From: Rhodobiaceae bacterium
GTDB taxonomy: Bacteria > Pseudomonadota > Alphaproteobacteria > RS24
Assembly (NCBI GenBank): GCA_002721725.1
Contig: PBLK01000007.1
Span: 37,948-101,947, forward strand
Length of the DNA stretch: 64,000 nucleotides
Direction of reading: 5' to 3'
In this document: positions 24,641 through 33,448 of the stretch, piece by piece
Position numbering within the stretch: position 1 is the first letter of the stretch
Layout: each line of letters begins with the position of its first letter
Notes under the pieces: generated by a model
What the model was told of the DNA's origin: nothing
Databases searched by the model: none
The model's input: only the letters and a program-made list of their open reading frames with translations
Translations under genes and position numbers: made by a program

Positions 24641-25411
24641 ATGATTTTTTGTTCAGACAGTGTAAAGAAAATTCTAGCTTGCGACCAAATCGCAGATGAT
24701 TTGGTATTTGATAAGCGCCCCAGCAACCAAGAACTTATTTTCGGGCACATATTGCTCAGTTATGAAGAAGGTCAACCCGCGACGCCGGGTGATTTAGTGA
24801 ACCTTATAGGCTGCAGTCCTGAAAGCCTTCGTTTAATGATTCGTAAAGCCGAAAAAGGTAAATATTTGTTTTCAGGTGGTCGGCCTAAGTATGAAATCTT
24901 ACCCGGTTCAAAATTGCTGTGGCTTACGCATAAAATTAGCCAAGAATGGTTAGTTAGGAACCAGAGGCGATTATTGCCATTTAGGCCTACTGTTCGCGAG
25001 GTGTACACTGTCACACAGGCTTTCGACATTCACTCTCGGACCAGCAATCGCCTTAGCTTTGTTTTTAAATCCCCTGTTAAAAGAGGCATTGTTTTCTTTT
25101 TGCTAGACCGTATGAATTATGGTTATTTTAAACTCAAGCGCCTGAAGCATAATTTTCCAATTGATCCCGAAAGCTTGCGACAATTTATCAATATCATGCA
25201 AGACGCCGGTTATTTTGAGAAAATGCGCAAGGGCAATCAAACCTTGATACGCGCCTCACAGTCCTTGCAGACCCTAGCAGATGAAGAAGTGACGAAAGTA
25301 TGCTTGGACTTAAATAAAGGCAGCAATAGCTTCCGGCCGTATAGTGACTTTGTTGCCCGCCTCAAGGGAAAGTCTAATAATCTTAAAGAATTGGCGACCG
25401 CTGCTCAATGA
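24641..25411 (+). CDS. unknown protein, possible winged-helix regulator
   Basis: A 256-residue, basic, cytoplasmic protein with no recognised family. Two segments, near residues 48-75 (GDLVNLIGCSPESLRLMIRKAEKGKYL) only in outline and 175-205 (PIDPESLRQFINIMQDAGYFEKM), look like helix-turn-helix plus wing, giving two possible winged-helix units. ATG 24641 follows GAGGGGATCTGAA at good distance and is preferred to the GTG at 24620. Codon use is AT-richer than that of the following transporter. It is divergent from the exported/membrane pair and upstream of the ABC transporter operon, so it could regulate either (inference). Confidence 0.6.
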   Translation: MIFCSDSVKKILACDQIADDLVFDKRPSNQELIFGHILLSYEEGQPATPGDLVNLIGCSPESLRLMIRKAEKGKYLFSGGRPKYEILPGSKLLWLTHKISQEWLVRNQRRLLPFRPTVREVYTVTQAFDIHSRTSNRLSFVFKSPVKRGIVFFLLDRMNYGYFKLKRLKHNFPIDPESLRQFINIMQDAGYFEKMRKGNQTLIRASQSLQTLADEEVTKVCLDLNKGSNSFRPYSDFVARLKGKSNNLKELATAAQ

Positions 25412-25481
25412 TCTTTCTCTTTCCGAACGATTTTCTGTTGCACTCTTCAAATTTCCTTGTCTTTTCTGCTATTGTCGTTTG

Positions 25482-25532
25482 CGCATCCGGGCTGCTTGAG
25501 TTCGGATGCGATTTCGATTAAGGCAGAAATCG
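25482..25532 (+). promoter_or_regulatory. two consecutive hairpins in the leader of the ABC transporter operon
   Basis: CGCATCCG (25482-25489) pairs with CGGATGCG (25503-25510), and CGATTTC (25509-25515) pairs with GAAATCG (25526-25532). The two share bases 25509-25510, so they can stack or compete. They end 30 bp before the permease ATG. They may form a structured leader or attenuator; no known riboswitch is recognised. Confidence 0.35.
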
Positions 25533-25562
25533 GGATTTGCCTCGGGGGGATATGGGAGCATC

Positions 25563-26429
25563 ATGGCAGAATTTTTTCAGCTGCTAATCATCGGTTTGTC
25601 GCAAGGTTGCGTCTATGGCCTCATCGCAATGGGCTTTGTCATGATTTATAAGGCCACAGAAATGGTCAATTTTGCGCAAGGCGATATTATGATGATTGGC
25701 TCGTTTATGGCCTTTACGCTTATTGTCACTTGGGGTTTTAATTTTTGGCTCGGATTGCTGCTGGCAATGCTGCTTATGGCGCTATTTGGATTTTTTGTTG
25801 ATGCCTTGGTGGTACGTCGCATTATCGGCCAGCCGCAATTTTCAATCGTTATTTTGACCATTAGCCTCGGATTTATTTTCCGCGCCGCCGCGGGCATGAT
25901 TTGGGGACAAGCGCCACTCAGCCTAGACACACCGTTTGTAGGCACGTCAAATTTCGGCGGTGCTGTTATCGGCCGTGACCGCCTTTCCATTATGGGCGGT
26001 ACGGTCATTATGGTTACGCTTATCTTTTTGTTTCTGCGCTATAGCCGCTGGGGTATTGCGATGCAGGCAGCCTCTCAAAACCAATTGGCTGCCTTTTATG
26101 TCGGCATACCAGTCAAGCTTGTTTATTCCGGTGTTTGGGGGCTTGCTGCTGCCATTAGCTGCGTCGCCGGTGTTTTGCTGGCACCGATAACCCTGATTGA
26201 CCCGCTCAACGGGTTTCTCGGCATTAAGGCGTTTGCCGCGGCCGTGATTGGAGGTTTCGGCTCGCTGCCGGGTGCGCTGATTGGCGGCTTGATTATTGGC
26301 ATTGCTGAACCTTTCGCTGCCGCTTATTTGCCGGAAGTGAAAAACATTATCGGCTATCTGATTATGTTTGCTGTTTTGATGTTGCGGCCTGAAGGGCTGT
26401 TCGCAACGATATACCAAAAGAAGGTATAG
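25563..26429 (+). CDS. branched-chain-type ABC transporter permease (LivH family)
   Basis: A 288-residue inner-membrane permease of the HAAT importer family. AMGFVMIYKATEMVNFAQGD near residues 20-40 is the hallmark of LivH-type subunits, and GIKAFAAAVIGGFGSLPGAL with IGGLIIGIAE near 215-250 is the cytoplasmic coupling loop. About eight hydrophobic segments are visible. The start at 25563 follows GGGGGATATGGGAGC; an upstream in-frame ATG lies in the hairpin region and is rejected. It begins a five-gene importer operon with an acyl-CoA synthetase. Confidence 0.93.
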   Translation: MAEFFQLLIIGLSQGCVYGLIAMGFVMIYKATEMVNFAQGDIMMIGSFMAFTLIVTWGFNFWLGLLLAMLLMALFGFFVDALVVRRIIGQPQFSIVILTISLGFIFRAAAGMIWGQAPLSLDTPFVGTSNFGGAVIGRDRLSIMGGTVIMVTLIFLFLRYSRWGIAMQAASQNQLAAFYVGIPVKLVYSGVWGLAAAISCVAGVLLAPITLIDPLNGFLGIKAFAAAVIGGFGSLPGALIGGLIIGIAEPFAAAYLPEVKNIIGYLIMFAVLMLRPEGLFATIYQKKV

Positions 26430-26433
26430 GCCC

Positions 26434-27510
26434 ATGCGCGTTCTTTTTAAAACCGATTACAATCAAGACATCAAATTCGCCAAACATGGCGGCTATACCT
26501 TCTGGTATGGACTTTTGCTGGCCGCAGTATTCATCGCGCCTTTCGCGCTTGATACTTATTGGATAAATGAACTGACGCGCGTGCTGATTTATGCGCTTGC
26601 CGGATTGGGACTGATGGTGGTGACTGGCTTTACCGGCCAAGTATCGCTGGGTCATGCCGCCTTTATGGCCATTGGCGCTTACTCCCACGCATTCCTTTTA
26701 TCGCAAGGTGTGCCGTTTCTTTTCTCACTGCCAATAGCGGCGCTGACGTCGGGTGTTGTCGGGTTGATGATTGCTATTCCAGCCAGTCGCATGACCGGCC
26801 TTTATCTGACCATTGCGTCGCTTGCTTTTGCCATTGTGGTAGAAGATGTCATCATTCATTGGGAAAGTGTCACCGGTGGCAATCGTGGCATGTTAGTTGA
26901 TACGCCGATCTTGTTTGGCTATGAGATTTTCGAGGCTTGGGAATATTACTATATCGTCCTCGTTTTGCTCATAATGTCGATTACATTGGTACTGAATATT
27001 TTGCGCTCGCCGCTCGGTCGTTCTATGCTGGCCGTGCGCGACAGCGAAATTTCGGCCGAAAGCCTCGGCATTCGCGTAGCGCGTACCAAAGTTTTGGCAT
27101 TTCTAATTTCGGCTTCGCTGACCGGTTTGGCCGGGGGTCTGTTTGCCCATTTTATTCAGTTTCTATCGCCCGAAACCTTCGGCATTATTTTGTCGATTCA
27201 GCTTTTGCTCATGGTTGTGGTGGGCGGTCTTGGCACAGTGCATGGAGCGGTTTACGGAGCTATTCTCATTGGTTTTCTTGAGGCGTCGATTTCGATTTTA
27301 AAAGATGTTTTGCCGCCTGCCATTGGCAATCAACCAGGGCTAGAGCCCGGCCTGTTTGGGTTGATACTTGTCTTATTCATTATTTTTGAGCCTGAAGGGG
27401 TTTATGGCCGGTGGCTTAAATTCCGAACTTTCCTGGAGAATTTTCCGTTTTACCGCCGAAATACGTTTAAGCGTCAGCGCAGCTATCTGAAGACGGAGCG
27501 CATGCGATGA
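26434..27510 (+). CDS. branched-chain-type ABC transporter permease (LivM family)
   Basis: A 358-residue second permease. VVTGFTGQVSLGHAAFMAIGAY near 58-80 is the LivM signature, with ILRSPLGRSMLAVRDSEISAESLGI and MVVVGGLGTVHGAV following. The C-terminal 35 residues form a basic tail (KFRTFLENFPFYRRNTFKRQRSY in outline) longer than typical. It starts 4 bp after the LivH stop and overlaps the LivG start by 4 bp. It forms the transmembrane pore with LivH. Confidence 0.93.
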   Translation: MRVLFKTDYNQDIKFAKHGGYTFWYGLLLAAVFIAPFALDTYWINELTRVLIYALAGLGLMVVTGFTGQVSLGHAAFMAIGAYSHAFLLSQGVPFLFSLPIAALTSGVVGLMIAIPASRMTGLYLTIASLAFAIVVEDVIIHWESVTGGNRGMLVDTPILFGYEIFEAWEYYYIVLVLLIMSITLVLNILRSPLGRSMLAVRDSEISAESLGIRVARTKVLAFLISASLTGLAGGLFAHFIQFLSPETFGIILSIQLLLMVVVGGLGTVHGAVYGAILIGFLEASISILKDVLPPAIGNQPGLEPGLFGLILVLFIIFEPEGVYGRWLKFRTFLENFPFYRRNTFKRQRSYLKTERMR

Positions 27511-28271
27511 GTTTCTTTGAGATTGAAAATTTGAGCCTGAGTTTTGGAGGCGTGAAAGCGGTTGATGATGTCAGCTTTGCGATGAATGAAGGTGAGGTAT
27601 TTACCATTGTCGGCCCCAATGGGGCGGGCAAATCTACGGTGTTTAATATGATTTCATCTTTTTATACGCCAGATGGTGGCCAAATTCGCTTCAAAGGCGA
27701 AGACATTACCGAGGTGCGCGCCGATCAGATTGCGCGTATCGGTATTGCACGCACATTTCAAAATATTGAATTGTTTGAACATTCGACCGTGCTGCAGAAC
27801 CTGCTTATCGGCCGCGAAATTCACAGTCGCGTTCCGGTGTTGCGGCAATTGATTTTTGATCCGGGCGTGCGTCGTGCAGAGCTGGTGCATCGTGCTCAAG
27901 TTGAAGATGTTATCGATTTTCTCGAATTGGCGCATTATCGCGACGAGCGCATCGCCAATTTGCCTTATGGTGTTCGCAAGAAGATCGAACTGGGGCGCGC
28001 TTTGTGTGTCGAGCCGAAATTGCTGCTGCTAGATGAGCCCGCCTCGGGTCTGAACCCTGAAGAAACAGAAGAAATGGGTTTTTGGATTGACGATATCAAA
28101 AACGATCTCGGTATTTCAGTGCTGATGATTGAACATGATATGAGCCTCGTTAATGAAGTATCGGATCGCGTGCTCGCGCTGAATAATGGGCGGGTAATTG
28201 CTGAGGGCAGTGCGCAAGAAGTACAGAACCACCCCGATGTTGTGGCGGCTTATTTGGGGGGCGCGGCATGA
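27507..28271 (+). CDS. branched-chain-type ABC transporter ATP-binding protein (LivG family)
   Basis: A 254-residue ATPase with Walker A GPNGAGKST, Q-loop ARTFQNIELF, a signature region LPYGVRKKIELGRAL (the usual LSYGQQR replaced by YGVRK), Walker B LLLLDEPASGLNPEE and the switch His in MIEHDMSLV. It overlaps LivM by 4 bp and LivF by 4 bp, which implies tight co-translation. It powers the importer together with LivF. Confidence 0.94.
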   Translation: MSFFEIENLSLSFGGVKAVDDVSFAMNEGEVFTIVGPNGAGKSTVFNMISSFYTPDGGQIRFKGEDITEVRADQIARIGIARTFQNIELFEHSTVLQNLLIGREIHSRVPVLRQLIFDPGVRRAELVHRAQVEDVIDFLELAHYRDERIANLPYGVRKKIELGRALCVEPKLLLLDEPASGLNPEETEEMGFWIDDIKNDLGISVLMIEHDMSLVNEVSDRVLALNNGRVIAEGSAQEVQNHPDVVAAYLGGAA

Positions 28272-29041
28272 GCAATCAAGTTTTACAAGTACGGAATCTC
28301 GAGACATTTTATGGGCCGGTTATGGCCATTCGCGGGGTAAGCCTTGATGTGGAAGAAGGCAAGATTGTCGCCGTGCTTGGTTCCAACGGGGCAGGGAAGA
28401 CGACGGTTTTGAAAACTATTTCAGGCGCCATGGAACCACAAAAGGGAAGCATCAGTTTTCACGGTGAAGATATTGCGGGCATGGAGCCCGACCGCGTAGC
28501 CAATAAGGGCATAGGTCACGTGCCGGAAGGGCGGGAAGTGTTTCCATTTCTTTCGGTGCAGGAGAATTTGGAAATGGGCGCGTTCCGCAGGAGCGATAGG
28601 GACGCCGTTGAGGAAGATCTTGAAACCGTCTTCAATTATTTCCCAATTTTGCGCGAGCGCGCCAAAAATGAGGCGGCTTATTTATCCGGCGGCCAGCAGC
28701 AAATGTTGGCTATTGGCCGCGCTTTGATGATGCGCCCTCGCATGATGCTGCTTGATGAGCCGTCGCTCGGCCTGTCACCCAAGCTGGTCGGCGAGATTTT
28801 TGAGATTATCAAGCGCCTCAATGAAGAGCAAAGAATGACTATTTTGCTGGTCGAACAAAACGCTCATATGGCGTTGCAACTGGCTGATTTCGGCTACGTG
28901 CTGGAAGTCGGCCGCGTGGTGATGGAGGGCGACCGTCAGCGCTTGCTCGATAGCCGCGACATTCAAGAGTTTTATCTCGGCAAAAAAGAGGAAAGCGCAC
29001 GTGGCAAAAGACGTTGGAAACAACGCAAGACGTGGCGCTAG
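28268..29041 (+). CDS. branched-chain-type ABC transporter ATP-binding protein (LivF family)
   Basis: A 257-residue ATPase: Walker A GSNGAGKTT, IGHVPEGREVFPFLSVQENL typical of LivF, signature YLSGGQQQMLAIGRALM, and Walker B MMLLDEPSLGLSP. The C-terminal RGKRRWKQRKTWR is a basic extension beyond the usual end. It is followed 15 bp later by the acyl-CoA synthetase. Confidence 0.94.
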   Translation: MSNQVLQVRNLETFYGPVMAIRGVSLDVEEGKIVAVLGSNGAGKTTVLKTISGAMEPQKGSISFHGEDIAGMEPDRVANKGIGHVPEGREVFPFLSVQENLEMGAFRRSDRDAVEEDLETVFNYFPILRERAKNEAAYLSGGQQQMLAIGRALMMRPRMMLLDEPSLGLSPKLVGEIFEIIKRLNEEQRMTILLVEQNAHMALQLADFGYVLEVGRVVMEGDRQRLLDSRDIQEFYLGKKEESARGKRRWKQRKTWR

Positions 29042-29056
29042 ACGGAGGGGATAGCG

Positions 29057-30886
29057 ATGAGTGATATCAGTTCTGAGCCGTTAACCGTTGTCGAAGGCTG
29101 CGAAAGCCTGCCACAGCTTTTCCGCAAACGCTGCACTGAATTGGGCGACCGTTTGGCCATGCGTGAAAAAGAATTCGGCATTTGGAACCGCTTTAGCTGG
29201 GATGATTATTACCAGCGCGCCCGAGAAATCGGTGCAGCCCTGATGGAGATGGGGCTGCAGACCGGCGAGGTTGTCTCGATTATTGCGGAAAATCGGAAAG
29301 AATGGCTGTTCTTCGATATGGCAATTATGTGCAGTGGCGGGGTTACCAATGGTGTTTACACAACAGACGCGCCGACGCAGGTTCAACATATTTGCGCAGA
29401 TAGCGCGACGCGCTTTCTTGTCGTCGAGGATGAAGAGCAACTCGATAAATATTTGGAAGTGCGCGATTCCCTGCCCATGGTTAAGAAAGTCATTGTGCTG
29501 GAAGATGAAGGTCTGAAAACCTTCCAGGACGACAAAGTCATGTTTATTGACGATATTTACGAATTGGGCCGCGCCCATCTCGATAAATATGCGGATGAAT
29601 GGGATAAGCGCATTGACGCGGTGCAGCCCGATGACACGGCGCTGCTAGTCTATACGTCGGGCACAACGGGCGCTCCGAAAGGAGCGATGATTTCGCATGC
29701 CAATGTTTTGTTTCAAACCAAAAATGCCGGCGTTTGGATTGGCGATTGCTATGATGAGGAAATCATGTCGATTTTGCCGCTCTGTCATATTGCCGAGCGC
29801 ACGTTCTCGGTATTTTTGGCGTTGCATTATCGTTGGGTGGTCAATTTTGTTGAAGCGCCCGATACCAGCTTCGAAAACACCATGGAAGTGTCGCCGACCG
29901 TTTTCTTCGGCGTGCCTCGCATGTGGGAGAAAATGTATTCCGGTGTCGTTATCAAAATCAAAGAGGCGATTTGGCTTGGCCGCTTTGCCTATAACTGGGC
30001 GGTAGGAGTTGGCGAGCGTTATGAAGAGGCACGCGAAGAAAACAACCCATCGGCAGTTTTGCGTGCGCAACGCTGGCTGGCTGAAAAGCTGGTATTCCAT
30101 AATCTGAAAGTGATGCTGGGGCTGGACCGTGCGCGCATCATGTTTACCGGCGCTGCGCCAGTGGCGCCCGACCTTATTCGCTGGTATCGCGCCATCGGGC
30201 TCGACCTTTATGAGCTTTACGGTCAAACCGAATGCTCGGGCATTACCTCGTCTAATCGCGATGGCGCCAATCGCCTCGGTTCCATCGGCCAGGCTGTTCC
30301 TCATGTAGAAATGAAGATCGCCGAAGATGGTGAAATTCTCTATCGCGGTCCCCATATTTTCAAAGGCTATCTCAACCAGCCCGAGAAAACCGCCGAAACG
30401 GTGATCGAGGGCTGGCTGCATTCGGGTGATGTCGGTTCGGTTGATAATGAGGGTTATTATAAAATCACCGACCGCAAAAAAGACATTATCATTACGGCGG
30501 GCGGGAAAAACATCACGCCGAGCGAGATTGAGAACCAGCTAAAGTTTTCGCCTTATATTTCCGATGCGGTGATTATCGGTGATAAGCGGAAATATCTCAC
30601 CTGCTTGGTGATGATTGACCATGAAAACGTGCTGCAATATGCGCAGGATTTAAACGTGCCGTTTACCGATTATGCGAGCCTGTGCGCGCGTGAAGAGGTG
30701 GTTGGCTTGATTAATGAAGAGGTCGAAAAGGTCAATCAAAACTTTGCACGGGTTGAAACTGTCAAGAAGTTCTCCATAATCGACCAGGAATTGACGGCCG
30801 ATGATGAGGAATTGACGGCGACGATGAAATTGAAACGATCGAAAGTGGCCGAGACTTATAAGGAATTAATTGACGCTATGTATTAG
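29057..30886 (+). CDS. long-chain acyl-CoA synthetase (AMP-binding family)
   Basis: A 609-residue ANL-superfamily ligase that activates a carboxylic acid to its acyl-CoA through an acyl-AMP. YTSGTTGAPKGAM (199-211) is the P-loop-like A3 motif, YELYGQTECSG is A5, and GWLHSGDVGSVDNEGYYKITDRKKDIIITAGGK in outline covers A7-A10 with the catalytic lysine region. It resembles FadD15/AMP-binding long-chain ligases rather than short-chain types. Its place inside a Liv-type importer operon implies vectorial uptake and CoA activation of an acid. Confidence 0.93.
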   Translation: MSDISSEPLTVVEGCESLPQLFRKRCTELGDRLAMREKEFGIWNRFSWDDYYQRAREIGAALMEMGLQTGEVVSIIAENRKEWLFFDMAIMCSGGVTNGVYTTDAPTQVQHICADSATRFLVVEDEEQLDKYLEVRDSLPMVKKVIVLEDEGLKTFQDDKVMFIDDIYELGRAHLDKYADEWDKRIDAVQPDDTALLVYTSGTTGAPKGAMISHANVLFQTKNAGVWIGDCYDEEIMSILPLCHIAERTFSVFLALHYRWVVNFVEAPDTSFENTMEVSPTVFFGVPRMWEKMYSGVVIKIKEAIWLGRFAYNWAVGVGERYEEAREENNPSAVLRAQRWLAEKLVFHNLKVMLGLDRARIMFTGAAPVAPDLIRWYRAIGLDLYELYGQTECSGITSSNRDGANRLGSIGQAVPHVEMKIAEDGEILYRGPHIFKGYLNQPEKTAETVIEGWLHSGDVGSVDNEGYYKITDRKKDIIITAGGKNITPSEIENQLKFSPYISDAVIIGDKRKYLTCLVMIDHENVLQYAQDLNVPFTDYASLCAREEVVGLINEEVEKVNQNFARVETVKKFSIIDQELTADDEELTATMKLKRSKVAETYKELIDAMY

Positions 30887-30930
30887 TCTTAGTTTCAATA
30901 ATGGATGCGATGATGAGTTGGGAGACAAAA

Positions 30931-32109
30931 ATGAAGTTCGGTTTCTTGAAAAATTTGATTGCCGCTGGCGCTATTATTGGTGTGGCTTGGTCATCGGCAC
31001 AGGCTCAGCAGGGGGTCAGCGACAATGAAATTGTCATTGGCGCACATACGGCACTGAGCGGCCCGGCCGCCATTTGGGGTGTCGACTCCACCAAGCTGGC
31101 GCGATTGATGTTTGAGGAAGTAAATGCTAAAGGCGGTATTCACGGCCGAAAAATCCGGTATATCGTCGAAGATACGCAATATCAGGTGCCGCTAGCCGTA
31201 AAGGCAGTCAACAAACTGCTCAATCGTGATAAGATTTTTGCCATGCATCTGGCATTGGGTACCGGTCACAATAATGCTGTTTTTAAGCGGCAATTCGCCA
31301 AAAACGTGCCCAGTCTTTTTCCGCTAACCGGTGCTGTCTCAATGGGATTGCCTTTTCATAAGTTGAAGTTCCAGTCGTTATCAACCTATCGCGCTCAAAC
31401 ACGTGCGGGAATTCGTTATTTCAATAAGGTTAAGGGGCACAAGCGAATTTGCACCTTTGCGCAAGATACGGATTATGGCCAAGAAATCATTGATGCGGTT
31501 GACGCCGAGGTGGCAGCCTCCGACCTTGAACTGATCGCCGCTACCAAGCACAAATCGACCGAAACCGAATTTGTTGGTTCCATGACCAAACTGAAAAATG
31601 CCAATTGTGATCTCATTGTGTTTGGCACAATCATTGGCGACGCCATTCGCGGCTATTCAACTGCGCGCAAGCTAGGTATTACTGCTGATATTGTAGCTAA
31701 CGTTGCATCTAGCGATCGAGTTGTTGCTGCAGCTAAAAACAATGCAACGGAAGGCTTTTATGTGGCGACTTCATCACGCGCTATTTATCGAGATACTGAC
31801 CCTACGCCTCAGCAACTTGATCTAATCGAGCGCTTCAACAAGCGCTATGGGAAAGACCCCGGAGGTGCAATTATTTATGCCCATATGCAAACCAAGTTGC
31901 TTTTGAAGGCACTGGAAGATGCAGGGCGTGACCTAACCGTCGATAGTTTCGTCGCTGCGATGGAAAATATCAAAGATTTTGATGACGGCATTGGCACGCC
32001 ACTGCACAGCTACTCATCGACCAGCCATGTCGGGACGGATGGTGTTTTGTTGGATGTGGTGAAGGGCGGCAAATTCGTTCCCGTCGCCGACAATATTCAC
32101 AAAATGTAA
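30931..32109 (+). CDS. ABC transporter periplasmic substrate-binding protein (LivJ/type I)
   Basis: A 392-residue binding protein. A signal peptide runs from MKFGFLKNLIAAGAIIG to AQAQ near residue 27. GVSDNEIVIGAHTALSGPAA and the two-lobed periplasmic-binding fold with RKIRYIVEDTQYQVPLAV identify the type I branched-chain family. ATG 30931 follows TTGGGAGAC and fits the signal peptide; an earlier in-frame ATG at 30901 is rejected. It is the last gene of the importer operon. Embedding after an acyl-CoA synthetase suggests an organic acid ligand rather than an amino acid. Confidence 0.93.
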   Translation: MKFGFLKNLIAAGAIIGVAWSSAQAQQGVSDNEIVIGAHTALSGPAAIWGVDSTKLARLMFEEVNAKGGIHGRKIRYIVEDTQYQVPLAVKAVNKLLNRDKIFAMHLALGTGHNNAVFKRQFAKNVPSLFPLTGAVSMGLPFHKLKFQSLSTYRAQTRAGIRYFNKVKGHKRICTFAQDTDYGQEIIDAVDAEVAASDLELIAATKHKSTETEFVGSMTKLKNANCDLIVFGTIIGDAIRGYSTARKLGITADIVANVASSDRVVAAAKNNATEGFYVATSSRAIYRDTDPTPQQLDLIERFNKRYGKDPGGAIIYAHMQTKLLLKALEDAGRDLTVDSFVAAMENIKDFDDGIGTPLHSYSSTSHVGTDGVLLDVVKGGKFVPVADNIHKM

Positions 32110-32118
32110 AACGAATGA

Positions 32119-32140
32119 GCATGGCGTTAGCCCGCCATGC
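32119..32140 (+). terminator. possible terminator hairpin after the ABC transporter operon
   Basis: GCATGGCG-TTAGCC-CGCCATGC gives an 8-bp stem with a 6-base loop ten bases after the binding-protein stop. The following CCGCCTCAGTTTGATTT is not a clean T-run, so it is only a likely terminator or a 3'-end stabiliser. Confidence 0.5.
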
Positions 32141-32170
32141 CGCCTCAGTTTGATTTAAGTGCCAATGGCC

Positions 32171-32659
32171 TTATTTGCGGCGCGCGACTTCGCGCTCGAG
32201 CGCCTGCAATACTTCGGTATATTTCGGCACGATCCAGCTATCGTCCCAAAACCAGACATAAATGCCGCGATCGATTTCGTATTGAATAACTTTTGTGCCA
32301 CCTTCAGCCGGCTCCAACAGCCATTGATGATCAAATGTCAGCACGCCTGTGAAGCCGCCTTTTTGACGAAGCAGCCGGTTTGGTTCAAGCGCTTCGATCT
32401 TATTCGTAACATCGAAAAGCTTACCACTGGGATCTTTAAAGGTGTTGAGAACGGTGCCACCAGCCGCATAGGAGCCTTCAACCTTAACAAATACCGGGTT
32501 CCACTCGCCATATGCGGCGGTGTCCATTAAGACTGCCCAAATCTCTTCAGGTGTGGCGGAAATAATCCGTTCAACGCGATAGGTCTTATTCGAAAAAATG
32601 GCAGCGGCACCGATCAGCATTAACGGTACGATGATTGACAGTAAAATCGGGTTTTTCAT
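32171..32659 (-). CDS. membrane-anchored SRPBCC (START-like) protein
   Basis: A 162-residue protein. Residues 1-25 are a hydrophobic anchor or signal (ILLSIIVPLMLIGAAAIF). The rest is an SRPBCC/polyketide-cyclase-like lipid-binding fold: VERIISATPEEIWAVLMD, WNPVFVKVEG and GGTKVIQYEIDRGIYVW. The domain makes a hydrophobic ligand cavity. TAGGAGAAGC precedes the ATG. It follows a thioesterase gene by 10 bp in a minus-strand operon of lipid-type enzymes. Confidence 0.82.
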   Translation of the reverse strand: MKNPILLSIIVPLMLIGAAAIFSNKTYRVERIISATPEEIWAVLMDTAAYGEWNPVFVKVEGSYAAGGTVLNTFKDPSGKLFDVTNKIEALEPNRLLRQKGGFTGVLTFDHQWLLEPAEGGTKVIQYEIDRGIYVWFWDDSWIVPKYTEVLQALEREVARRK

Positions 32660-32669
32660 TTTGCTTCTC

Positions 32670-33440
32670 CTATTCTAACGGTCGAGGCAGTAAACCAGTT
32701 TGACTTGATGTTGCTAGTAATGTGCCGTCTTCAGCAAATATATGGGCATTGCCGTGCGCTGCGCCGCGCGTGAAGCTTGAGATTTGCGTCACCATCATCA
32801 GCCACTCGCTTTCAACCAGATTGATAAGCCGGAAAGTATTGTCCAAACTGGTGCCGCGCCGCGTGCGCACATGCGCCCCGAGAAAGAAGTCGGATATCAG
32901 CGCCAAATAAGCAGCATCAATCTTTGCTTCGAATAGTGGGCGTATCCACATATGTTCCAACCCGGCGTCGCTGTCTTCCAGTGGGACACGACGCTCAAAA
33001 AGGTTCATCAGATTTTCTTTTGTCGCCATCGCATCATCTTGCTTGGTCGGGCACTTTTGCGGTGGCGGTGCATCGGGCATGGACACAAAGGCGCGGTCGG
33101 GCTCACCATCGCGCGCGCCAAGTGCGGCAATGGTTCGGTGCAATACGGTGTCACCACGCCGCATTTCGGCCATGGCTTGCACGACTGAACGCCCGCCGGA
33201 TATGGCTTCGACACGCAATTCCATATCCTCGCCCAATAGGCCGTGATTGAGAAAATGCGTGGTCGCCCAATAGAGGGGTCGTTCAAAGTGACGCTCCAAC
33301 GCTTCAATATGCGTTGCCATGGCAACACCGCCCATATAGGACTGATGGTCAGCAGCGCCGACGCAAGCCGCAGGCGGCGGTACATAGGTAAACTGTCCAT
33401 CGCCAACATTATCTGCCAGCCAAAAAGGTGTATTTGTCAT
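32670..33440 (-). CDS. acyl-CoA thioesterase-like protein (TesB-type double hotdog)
   Basis: A 256-residue protein of the thioesterase II type. GGVAMATHIEALERHFERPLYWATTHFLN fits the first hotdog, and the C-terminal half has FLGAHVRTRRGTSLDNTFRL and GNAHIFAEDGTLLATSSQTGLL, the TesB ending. It would hydrolyse acyl-CoAs. It sits 8 bp after an SDR stop and in the same operon as a P450 and two SDRs, suggesting degradation or modification of an acyl or terpenoid compound. Confidence 0.83.
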   Translation of the reverse strand: MTNTPFWLADNVGDGQFTYVPPPAACVGAADHQSYMGGVAMATHIEALERHFERPLYWATTHFLNHGLLGEDMELRVEAISGGRSVVQAMAEMRRGDTVLHRTIAALGARDGEPDRAFVSMPDAPPPQKCPTKQDDAMATKENLMNLFERRVPLEDSDAGLEHMWIRPLFEAKIDAAYLALISDFFLGAHVRTRRGTSLDNTFRLINLVESEWLMMVTQISSFTRGAAHGNAHIFAEDGTLLATSSQTGLLPRPLE

Positions 33441-33448
33441 TTTGCGTC

